Shown here piece by piece: positions 36,502-48,500 of a stretch of DNA of 64,000 nucleotides. Both the position numbers and the translations under genes were made by a program. Position 1 is the first letter of the stretch, and each line of letters opens with the position of its first letter. Under the pieces are notes generated by a model. It was not told where the DNA came from. It saw nothing but the letters and a program-made list of their open reading frames with translations, and searched no databases. The DNA lies in assembly GCA_026874595.1 (NCBI GenBank), contig CM049321.1, positions 15,023,479 through 15,087,478 of the forward strand, given 5' to 3'. The DNA is from Sipunculus nudus (lineage: Eukaryota > Annelida > Sipuncula > Golfingiida > Sipunculidae).

Positions 36502-38917
36502 AGTTCAGGTTTGTTGTAGAGCGCCACCGTGTGCCCAGTTAAGAGACTAAAATCAAAAACTCTCCATGCAATTTTGAATTTGGTATATTAAACGTATAAT
36601 TATATCTGTGATTGCTAAATTTAGAACCACATAATGAAATATCAATACGTGAAGATAACTTCAGAGTCTAGTCATTAAAAATTTGCAAGGAAATACATTT
36701 TTTTTTAAATTTTAATACGATTTTCTCGGTGGAAAATAATTTTACGAAAGACTCCCTTCAAAACTTCGCGTGTGGTTTCAGTCAGAGAGCTAGCTCTGGG
36801 CCGGGATCTGTGGAGTTGATGTATTTTCCGTCTGTTCCATAATCGGGCGACACGGTAACGCCGGTTTGTATACCCTCTGTTATAATATAAACACATTTGT
36901 CCAGTGTCTGTCGGGTTTTATAACAAAATTGACGCTTTTGTCTGGTTCAGGTAACACAATGGCCCGATACACTGAAAGTGACACATTGAGTGTGACAGAT
37001 TTATAGTTGTTTACTGTGACACAGAGTGGTCCCTTCTGCCAAAGGTCGTTTCTACTCAAAACCAATCTCTTCATGATCACTGATGATAGGCACGGTTAGA
37101 CGGCCAGGCAAGGAAAAGCCTGTATACATGCCTTATACATATGCTGATTAAATATTACTTAATCTGTGAAGTCTACCACAAAAACACCAATACTATAGGA
37201 TGAGTAGGCGATGTTTAAATGTTATTTTGCCTTGAAACAGTGGGGTACCTTTGAACAAGATTATTGTTATTTATGGTAACTACTGCATTTGCTTCTCAGC
37301 GCAATCTAGTATTCAAACATTGAATGTTTTTGAAGTTGATGATATGTGTGTTTTCGTTAAAATGTAAATGCATGTTATGCTGCGTATGTATCCATTCCAT
37401 GGCTACTGCCACATATGAACTTTTAAGTAAACTGGAGAACCTAAATCCTGTACCGGATAAAAATTCTTGTTTAATCAAATATTGTGTGTATGACAAGGAC
37501 TCTAATGGATTTGGGTAGACCCAGTTGTGGCTCTGTTATAAACACACACATACACATATATATATATATATTCATTTTTTTCCCTTCATTGCAAAGTATA
37601 TGGGATATTACTGAAAATTATCAGACTTGCATTAAGTCCTCCAATGTTTATGTAAAAGTTTCCATATATTGTAAAATATCACCTAAAATTTAAGGTTCAC
37701 ATTATATTTACCGGTATGAGCATGTCCAGCTTCTCAAATATTGTACCTGATCACTTTGAAAGTCATGATTGACCACATTCTGTCCCCTCAAATATGTAAA
37801 CATAAAGGTTTCCCATGATTTTATTACCTCCCCCCCCCCCCCCCAGTTTGTATGAATATAGAGTAATGATATAAACAGCAAACATAATTTCCTTTTCAAG
37901 ATCAGATTTGATTATGTCACTTGTTTTTCGCTCAGTTCATTAAAATTGAACTTATGCATTCAAACTACTTTTCAAGACCTTCCTTCATTCCTTAATCTGT
38001 AGCCTCATTCAGGGCTCGTTGCCAGTCAGTTTTTCATCATGGCCAAATTCTTATCAAAATTCACACATGTTTAATGAGGTCAGAGGTCACCAGATACGCG
38101 ATGGGCATATTATGCATGTTTGTGGTGCTTGTTATATTATAGGTTTTCATCTGCTCTTTATGTTCCATAAGCATCTTCAGCGATGAAACAGTCCCCTCAT
38201 CATTGGTCATGAGATGTTTCGTCACTGAAGACCCTATAATTGGGTAGAGTAGCATTATTCTTTAATTTTGTAATCAACTAGTGTAACATGATGTATATTG
38301 CATACTGTGTAAACTATTATAATATTGTGTGATGCTTCATGGCAGTGACAATTATTGAGCATCGTGAGTACTAGGTTAACGGATGTGACGTATATGACCA
38401 GATGTTCTGGCAGATAGCTCATGGCATGCATGTGGCAGAGCACATGTGTAAACCAGTCTGGAAATAAAAACAAGCAAAACCATCCTATACTTTCATATAT
38501 GATCAATAACTGTGCTACAAACATAATACAGCTAGATAACTGGAGTCTAATTATATGCTTTGTATTGGCCTGAAGGAAGGGTGGTAATTTCTGGAAGGCA
38601 AATAGGATGGCAATACCGAACAAACCAGTGAATGTTTTTATTTATGGCAGCGTATGTTACAAACACAATCAGACAGGTAATCACTCATATTTTATGCAGT
38701 GTTCCTCAAGGCACTTAGTACCTTCATTCATCCAGGTTCCTAGTATGTTCTTGATTTTATTCTCGAGAAACCTCTCTGAAAAAGCACTAAAAATTAAGAT
38801 ATATGTTAGTTGGCTGAAATTTTCATCTTATGTTTTTTTTTGAAAATGTCAATTGTGAAGTTTGATAAACAAAAATTAGACTTTGTTTGTAACTCTGCAA
38901 GTCTACATTTATTAAGT
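36502..38917. other. Upstream region of TAF12, no coding exon recognised
   Basis: A small CpG-richer patch at 36,760-36,870 (ACGGTAACGCCGG) could be a promoter. A 122-codon minus frame at 38,255-38,623 has no motif. AT microsatellite at 37,556-37,571 and a poly-C run at about 37,829-37,845. Confidence 0.35.
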
Positions 38918-39324
38918 TCATAGAGGATTAGATTATCCATATAACTGATAATGGGGTTAATGTATCGTCTTTACTTGAAACTCTTAATGTATCTGTCTTT
39001 TAGAGGATTAGATGTTTTCGTATATTTCTGATGATACAAACGGTGGCGCAGGTCGATGGTCTTTTCTGGTAACCCAACAAGACTTAAAATGTAGCACAGG
39101 TTAAGTCTAATATTTCAGATCGATGTGAATGCTGTAGATTGATGGACATTACTGGTAACTTGCAGAGTCTTAGTGTATCAGTTTTGTAGAGGTTAAGTTT
39201 TATATTTCAGATCGATGTGAATGCTGTAGATTGATGGACATTACTGGTAACTTGCAGAGTCTTAGTGTATCAGTTTTGTACAGGTTAAGTTTTATATTTC
39301 AGATGATGTGAATGGTGTAGATTA
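38918..39324 (+). repeat. 92-bp tandem repeat containing TAF12 splice acceptor and start codon
   Basis: Clear units start AGGTTAAG at 39,098, 39,190 and 39,282 (period exactly 92), with two more diverged units upstream (about 38,921 and 39,004). Each good unit carries TATTTCAG (AG ending at 39,118, 39,210, 39,302), then ~20 bp, then ATGGACATTACTGGTAAC (ATG at 39,142, 39,234, 39,325). Only the third ATG leads into the long TAF12 frame. The first opens a 15-codon frame ending TAG, the second a 22-23-codon frame. Confidence 0.85.
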
Positions 39325-39513
39325 ATGGACATTACTGGTAACCCGGCCAGCTTCAGTGTCTCCTCCATCTCGTCCGGAGGCGGCTCCTCAGTGCCAGGTG
39401 TAGTCAATATCATGTCATCTCCCGTAGCAACTGCCAGTGTGTCTAGCCCTGTGGCAGGCTCCAAGCAGATGAGCGTCACGGATACCGTCAAAGCTGTCCA
39501 GCAGAGGATTGCG
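39325..39513 (+). CDS. TAF12: TAF12 coding exon 1
   Basis: 63 codons, MDITGNPASFSVSS onward, Ser- and Gly-rich, ending VKAVQQRIA. The donor GCG/GTTGGT is weak but is the GT that keeps phase 0 into exon 2. Its first ~14 codons lie in the third unit of the 92-bp repeat. Confidence 0.8.
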
Positions 39514-42500
39514 GTTGGTTCTGTTTTTGTTGTCTTCTTTGTTAAACTGAGAAACTTGCTAATTCTCTAAATTTTTTCCCTTTGCATAAATTTAAATGAT
39601 GAGTTTAACTTTGCAAGTGTTTTAAGAATAATTGCCATTGGCTGGGAATTATGATTTTATAAATATTTTATATCACTGCATTTCTTTATTGATGTATTGT
39701 TAGTAAAATTGTATTTCAGAAAATGATTAAAGTAAAGGTAATTTATATTGGTCCTGTACATTTCAAATAAGATAATATTCATATTGCAAAGTCATTTGAA
39801 ATAGGCATATGGCAGTTCTTAATAACCAGCCTCATGTGCAGTAATATTCTTTCATTGATCAAATTATAATCTGAAATTGTTTATTATATATTTTATGTCT
39901 AGACTGAAGATTATTGTACAATTAATTTTCACAGTTTTATTAATGTTCTTATCCTTTATTTTGTGTATGTTGCAGTTTTCACATTAAAAACTTGTCCTTT
40001 ATTCGCTGCAGTCATATGGTCCGGGTCCTCACACACCTAAACAGAGGGAGGAGTTGATGAAGCTGAACCAGTTACTTATGAAGGCCCAGCCTCAGGCTCA
40101 GGTCAGCAGAAAACAATTCTACTCTACAGAGTGTCAACTGCCATTTAATCCATTACCATTAGCAGTCGATACTTGATTCCATTGGCATTTATAATGATTG
40201 GCTGTACAGCATATGAGCCATGTTCGCTGTCATATCTGCAACACAGAGCCTGCAATATTAACATTAGGTCTCAAGTAAGGAATTTAATCATAAAATGTAC
40301 AAAGCAAAGTGAAAATCCCATCTCTGTGTTAACCACCATCATTGCGTGTGTCTCGTACATACGTCTCATACTACAAATGAACTGTAGGAGATGTGCTTCA
40401 GTGTGTGGGCCGTAATTTAACAAATATGCTTTGGGATTTAGCAATAAACCAGTTACTGGTTAGAAAGTACTCAAACATAACGGCTTTTGTGGCCCAGGGG
40501 TAGAGCACAGGACTCACAGCTGAGAGATCATGGGTTTTTTCACGGTCAGTTTGCACCTAGTGTAAGCACTCTGCAGGTAAATGGGAAGGTTGTGCCCAAC
40601 AGCAGTGTTTCACTCACAAAGGAGTGCGCCTTTCGGGGGATCCTCAGTACCGTAAAATCTCCACTTAAAACCGCACTTCCGATTAAAACCGCACCCAGAC
40701 TTCGCCGAAATTCCAGGTGAGACACCGCGAGAGGCTCAAATACAAAGAACCCCCCTTTAAAACCGCACCAACTTTTGCTACGGAATGATTTGACAAAAGA
40801 CACAATCAAGCTATCATCTAGAAATGAACACGCGTAGGTTGCGACTCGGCCATTCCTGTCCACTTTAAAATTCCTTGGCCATTTTATTTAAACACATCGT
40901 AACACTTTTGCATGGTCACTCATGCATGAAGTTTGAGAAGACGCAAGGGCCGGTGAACCTCTGCCTGTTTATCCAGATTTTATATTCCGTGCCGTATTCT
41001 TGTTTACTACCGATTTGTCATTGTATTTTGGAAAAAAAAAAATTCTGCTGATGCATTTCAAGTCACTGTATATTTTAATTCTAAAAGTTATATTTTGAAA
41101 TCTTAATTTTTGATGAAAATTCCATTTTCTGGAATTACTCGGAAGATTCAAATCATTTTCATACCGGTTACTTCGGTATTATCATCGTCACATCGTACGT
41201 TGACATCGCTCCATATCACAATTTGCTGGTGCGTTTGAAAACATCGCTGGTCTACTTAACTAAAAATCAAAGTAACTGAAGTTACCTTGTCGAGATACGC
41301 ACGTATAGGAAACATGACGCTTGAAAACGAGTGATTTTAAGGTAAAATTAAAGTGGCCAGTCCGGGTAAGCAAGTTTTTTCCTGAAGAAAGTTTCCGTGT
41401 GGGGAGCCATTTTGTCAAGGCAGTGTTCGCGCAAGGCACGATGGGACGAAATAGGTGGCTGTTCTGTTTACCATCCACAGCGTACAGCCGTTCAAAATAT
41501 TCTTGGCAGAATACCAGGGCGTTTCAGCACATGGCGGCACTCAAACTTGATTTTAAAACGATCGTCTGCCATTGTGTGACTCTTTACGATGTCAGCCTTT
41601 TATTCATTTTACGTTTGAAACAAATAATTATTGCTAAATAATGCCGCAAATGGGTTTAAAGTAGGCTTTTATTTCAATTTTGCTTGACCATGCCCAACGA
41701 AGTGGGCCGCTGTGTGTTACAGCAGGGTTGTTGTAAACGTATTATTTGGTGACAATTACCAAGATTTTATTACAAGTTATATATCACACGAAAACTAATC
41801 AGCAATATTTAATCTATAAATAACAAATAATCGTAAATAACACATTTACACACGGCTGCCATGCATGCGAGACTGCTGCTAAGAACGGCCTTCGAAAGTT
41901 GCGATATTATCGCCCACTCGCCGGCCCAAAAACGATGTCTGTCAGGAAGATATTCAGGAAACCCTTCTAGTATAAACCGCACAGTGCTTTCAGGAAATCA
42001 ACCCGATTTCAAGATTTTGAATTTCTTGATTAAACCGCGGTTTTAAGTGGAGATTTTACGGTAGTATGACTTGGCAATGGGGATGTTTACACACCCAGGG
42101 CCCACAGGTGCAGTAGTCACCGGGCCTGGTTAACACCAGTACATAAAATGAGAGGAAGCATGTGATACTGCCCTGTCATGTAGTCTGAAAACCGGAATGC
42201 AATTCTGCAGATGTTCACATTATAAGAGTTAGGCTAGCATTTAAAATTGGTGGTGGTTACCTCAAACAAAAAAAAATATTCAAAAAAAGGTTCACAATTA
42301 TATTTAACATTTCATCTGTTTTATTTGAATTGACATTATATATTTTAATATTTCCGTCCTCAACAATATTTAACTGTCTAGTTCTTAAGGCTTTACGCTC
42401 TGAGATCTTGATAGACATTCATCATTCAGTATTTGATACACTTTTTGTTCACATGGCTCCAGAAAAAGTGGATTCAGCAATGTATTTGTCAAGCCTGTAG

Positions 42501-45500
42501 TTGGCTTTTTGTTGGGATGGTTACAAATTCAAAATATTCATAAAATAGAAATTATCACAGAAATAAATCCTTTATAGATAGTGGTGGGAGTCGGTTGCTT
42601 TTTCATAATCGATCATTGAGCAAACCGATTGATGATTGATTATTAATCAGTTTAGACAAATATATGCAATTATAAAAGAAATATGCAATTATCTGTGAAA
42701 CCTGCGTTTCCCCGGCAGATATTCTCCTCTTGCGCACGAGAGTAACGATCCTTCCACGTATAAAGACACAATCAGACTAATTTTAAGGATCAAATTAATT
42801 TAACGATCTGCAACGTTGGGTAATATCTTTCATTATGGGAATTAAGAGCATCTAAAAATGTTAGGCCTATATAGAGGAGCTGTTTTTCTAACACATGAAG
42901 GCAGATTTTACGGGCCCAGGTGCGCTTGGGGCAGATCATCCAAAAAATATGTGGTATCGGTTGAATAGATTATTTCAAAGAGAATATTGCAAAATTGGCA
43001 TGGACCTGGAGAATTTATGGAGTATTTTAACGCCATCCGGCCTATATTTTGCAATGTATATCTCGTTAGTAAACTCTCCGCTAATTCTGCAGCTCCCTGC
43101 GAGTTCACAGATAATAAGTTAAATAAGTCCTCCGTTCACGCATCTACCGTGTCATACTAAGTTATAAGGAAGTTATTTGGGAACACAGACTCATTATATG
43201 AAGCGCGGAATGTCGTAAAAAATGGAAGAATAATATTTGCCTATAACATCAAGGCATTCTGGAAAGAAAACAATCATTATTATGATGTAATCGATAGTTG
43301 CCTTTGGTAATCAAGGGCTTGAAAGTGGCAGCTAACCGACTGACTTTCGATAAAACTCCATGATCGGCCCCCATCCTGTTTATAGATGAGATGCTTAATT
43401 TGTACCTGTGAACAGTCATTTATATGATAGACGCATTAGTGTCTTGTACATTACCCATGTGTCAAAAGTAGAAAGGATAAAGATTGATTTTATAAAATTT
43501 AACAAATATTTTAGTAGCCGTTAATTAACAATTGATATTATTAATAATGTCACTATATATTACATGCCAAACAATTAACAAAATTTTCCTTGTGGATGTG
43601 CTCTGTGTAGGTAACTGTGTTGTAAGATTGCAAAAAATAAAACATTTGCAAAACACTAAGAAGTTAACCCCACAACTGAAGCAAGCCACAGTATCTGATT
43701 CACGTCTCGTGTACACATTGGACCCACTTCGGAAATGGGATCAAATATGAATTCATATGGCAGGTGTAGCAGACACACCAACTGACATGACAAATGGGTA
43801 TCCGTGAATGCATTGCAGAAATGGTATTTGACATTTATCTCTTGAAACGTGTGTTAACGCTGAACTGGCCATAAATATATTTAAAGGTTCCCAATCACAT
43901 ACCTTTTGTAAAAAAATTAATGTGATTTCTGGGTTCCTTTGTGTGTATATTAATGATCTTGGGTTAATTTTAGTTCTGAAAAGTTCATATTAGGCCTTTG
44001 TGAAGGATGTGTGAACTTGTTTATCAACAACATGTTTGTAAACACAGCAATGTTGACAAACAGAACAAAACATGTAACCTAAGGTGATATGTTGCATATA
44101 TGCAGAGGTAGAAAGGTCACTTGTTGCAAAACACCATTTGCAAAGCTCCAGCTTATCTGATTTGCTGCCAGATGCTTTTGTTGAATTTGTTTTGATTATT
44201 TTGGCAGGCTCCCAAATATTATAAACACGTTGATATAAACAAAACAAGCAGCCTGTGTGTAGTGATTTCCACGTTTTCTGGCCTACTTTTATGAAAGCTC
44301 CAAGGTATTACCTTTAGTTTATAAAGGTCAGATAGGTGATTGGGCCCCTTTAAGAATACAGTATTGAAACAAAATCAAAGGAAGACAGATGTATTTTTAA
44401 AATTGCTTTAGTCATGAGGATTACACAGGCATAGCAAAGTCTTTGGTTTTAGTTTATGACTGCTAATCACTAATGCTATAACTATAATTTCTCTTCTGTC
44501 AAGCTGTCAGTCATCAGTTAAAGATTACCTTTTTATACTATTACACCAGTTGCCATACCAGACCTGGAATTATATCTCTGTGACCTCCTTTCTCTGTGTT
44601 ATCATTGGCGAAGAATTATGTAATTTGATTGTAAAAAAAAGTCATGATCAATCAACCCATACTGTATCATGTCCAGAATTATATCAATTTTGGAGGTCAG
44701 TATTTCTACCCATATCCACGTCCACATGACTAATTAGGTTTCCACAATGTTATTTGCCAAAATTAAGATGCAGACTTAAGTTGCATATTCACTATAATAT
44801 ACCACTAAATTTACCACTATAATGATTCTGGTGAATAGTATCACAAATACCTAATTACCCTTGTATACATGGATATGGCACACTTATCATGACTAAAACA
44901 GGGCTGTAAATGTAGTTTATTATTAGTTTTAACTTTGTTTTTCCAGGCATTTCAGTGGTTTCTGACGGAAAGCCTGACTTAATCCTTGTATAATATATAC
45001 TGTAATATTAATAAGACTTATCTGTTTTCTGCAGGCTGCTATAAAGTCAGAGATTGGTGGTCTTGCGCCTATACCTCAGGTCGGGGTGATGGCGGCCAAA
45101 TCTCCTGGCGCTCACAGCATGCCATCTCACTCTTCTGACAACAAGGTGCTGGACAAGAGGCGCCTATCTGAGCTGGTCAAGGAGGTTGACCCGCTGGAAC
45201 AACTGGACGATGATGTGGAAGAGGTTTGTGTAGTCAGCATGTAAATTTGCTGATTGGATGATTGTGGGGGTTTTGAAATTTGCAATATTTGTGAAAAGGA
45301 ATATAAAAATAAACAGAGAAGTCAGTCTGCATTATTTAAGTTAAAAATTTAAAACTGATGTACATAAGATTGAGTTGAGTGTACTTTCTTGCAGAGTAAT
45401 GTAAGTAGCCAGAAATCTCTGAAAAGAAACAGAACACAGGAAGCATCGTCCTTGACTTGGTGAATTGAAAAGATGGCATAACTGACATTGCCAGTTTTGA

Positions 45501-48500
45501 CCTACGTTTCATTGACTGTTTCATCACTCATCTTACAGTTGAGTGATGTGATTCCATGTTGAATTACCAATTGTTTCCCCGCATTTGTTTATTGTTTAAT
45601 TTCTCATAAATGACGTACCTTCTTTGCATGGAATAAATATTATATTGCAAGAATGAAAACTTTGTGAATAGTTGGAATCAGATTGGTGTCTCATATACAG
45701 GTAATGTCAACAGGCAAGGACTTGGATGATAATCTTAGATTTATTTCATCTGTAAATCCAAGATTGACATTTTAATCATGTCAAATCTTTTCTATTATCT
45801 CTCACTAATGGAAAGAATTTCTGCTAGTTGAATGGTCCTTATTATGGCCTTGTCAAAATTTAACTTCATGCTGTAGTTTTATGTAACTTTCTCCTTTCAC
45901 TCAACACTGCTTTCATTAAAAGGTTTTGATGTGTTTCTCCACCAGGGGGCTGGCACAGGGCTGGGAATATTGGAATAATACCAATGTGAGCAGGCATATG
46001 TGTGTTGCATTCAACTCAAGTTTTATAGTATTTCTTAAAGTATTTCTTCTTATTCTTCAAGTTAAAACTTAATATGCAGTGCTCTCATTGGCCTGATTAC
46101 ATTCTTAGGTAAGTGGCAGCTGCCTGGTGGTTAAACCCAGCAAAACCTGCTAATGCAAGCATTATTCAGTGAACTGGAGACTGGAATGCAACAGAGGAAT
46201 GTGTGTTATGAGAGGATTCCAAAAACTTCGGACATCTCAAAATTTTTTGAAGCCATTTTGTTTACCAGTAGATAATGTCACATCAATCACATTTTTATTC
46301 CAAAGATACCTCCTTTCAGCAGGTTATTAGAATATTCTGATAATTCTTGATAACTTAAACTCTTTTGTTGTTCTTTTTATCAGATGCTGATGCAAATAGC
46401 TGATGACTTCATTGATAGTGTGGTAAATGCCTCCTGTAAAATTGCCAAACACAGGAAAGCAAACACAGTAGAAGTGAAAGATGTACAACTTCATCTTGGT
46501 ACGTACTTGTGAAAATTTTACCGTGAAATAATTAACCTCTTTGAAGAGAGAGGATTATCTAAGATATTTACTTATTTATGATCATATTGCATAATTCATG
46601 TTATTTATAATAAATTAAAAATCTGTTACAACTTGATCAGCTGCACTTTAAAAAAAATGAGGAGAAAAAAAAAACATTTTTCATATATTTACAAATTGCC
46701 CACAATTATATATATGAATGTTTATAAAAAAATTATGTTAGCCATCAAGCAATATTGATTTCTTTTGGTTCCAAGCCATATTTCAACAATCTCTGTAAAA
46801 AATGTAATTGATGGTTTTAACAGAAACAAAAGTTCTGAGACTAGTTCCCCCCCCCCCCCCAACTTTTAATTGTATCCTCAGACTGAGAAGTGGGGTATAA
46901 TACAGCTACAGCACAGTCATGCTGCTGCCACTGCTGTAGACAAAAATGTCAAAACTTCTTGACAGCTTGTTGATGTATTTTAGGCCAAACTTGTCATCCC
47001 AAATCTTCATCTTTAATAGATAGCATACCTACCAATAGGAAAAGATCACTATTGATTGTAAGGACAAAAGGTCAAAAGTCACTATTTTTTAAAAAGTATA
47101 TTGATGCATTGTATAAGCCAAACTTTCCATCCCAAACCTTGCAGTTGGGAAATACCCCTTTAAGATATTGAGATCCAAAGGTCAAGGTCACAGGACTGTC
47201 TTATTGATTTTTACACCCAAGATTACAGTTGTATACATCCAGTCTAATTATGCCCCTGTTATGAGAGAGATTAAGGTTTGCAGTGCACTTGTTTCAACCA
47301 ATTTCTGTGACAAGTTATAAAACTGGTGACCTTGACTGTGATCTTCAAGATCAAATCTGCATAAATACAGGATATTTGTGCACCCCATATGTTGGAGTAC
47401 TGTATAATCTTTCTCCAGTTGGACATACCAATTGTGTCAGCCTAGTTCTTCGATAAGGTTGAAAACTGGTGACCTTGATCTTCATGGTCTAATTTGGAAA
47501 GTGTCAGTATATGCTTCAGTAGAAGGGACCTGTTTTAAAGTAGGTATGGCCACGGTCTTGGGGACACCTGCATCTCTAATGCCAGAAATATCTAGTTCTC
47601 ATTGGTGCCCATAACACTAGTTCATTACTCAGCAGTCTGTCCGTCTATATTGATATTTGACTTTTTTGAGATTTTCATACTTGGTTTCATTCGATTGGGA
47701 TCGATAGAGGTTCTTAGTAGTTTTCATATTTAACCCAATACAGAGCGAGCTTGGAATATGTGGATTCCTGGATTTGGGTCAGAGGACCTGCGTCCTTACA
47801 AGAAGGCTGCCACGACAGAGGCTCATAAACAGGTATGATAACAAGATATAAAATATAGTAGAGCGTCGTTCATGCAAACACTGTTTATCAGAAAAATCAT
47901 ATATCTGAAATTGAAAATTGAGAACTGATATTTTTGACCGTTTATCTGAAATCCAAACAATGAAAAAACATTCAATATTGAATTGAGTTTTGGTTTTCCA
48001 GGGCCAATTAGCAATAATTTCAATATATTTTACATGATAAACTGATTCAATTAATGGAAAACCATACAAAAATGCTAGTGCCAATGTTTATTTTGGACTA
48101 GCTTCATTAATTCATGTATGTCAATCTCTGGTAAACTCTTGTGCTTTTTGCTGAATATGTTCAGATAGTGGTTAAATTCAAGTTGAATTATACATGGAAA
48201 TAAAGTTCAGTGGTACAATGAAATGTGATTTGATTTGTATATAAGAGTGATGCATGGGGGAGGGGGTGGGGGATATTAGACCTGTGGAAAATTGAAAAAT
48301 GTCTTTAGTGACAATAATTATAGCACGACTCCTAGAATGATTATTCAAGAAATACTACCTTTTTTAGCTCAGCTGACTATAAGTCATCTGAGCTAAAGTC
48401 GTGGTCCATTGTCTGTGGTCCGTCCGTCTGTCCGGATGTCCATCCAGAAGACTGGCACGTTTCGACAATGTTGGACCTACGAATCTGAAATTGGGCATAC

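Noticed and set aside
38255-38623. 122-codon hydrophobic minus-strand frame upstream of TAF12
   Set aside because: AT-driven composition, no recognisable domain, no supporting splice sites.
40483-40560. Functional tRNA gene
   Set aside because: An A-box-like segment is present but there is no intact B box or acceptor stem pairing; fits a tRNA-derived SINE.
40546-40863. 105-codon minus-strand frame
   Set aside because: Crosses the junction between the SINE-like copy and the TA-flanked element, so cannot be an old gene.
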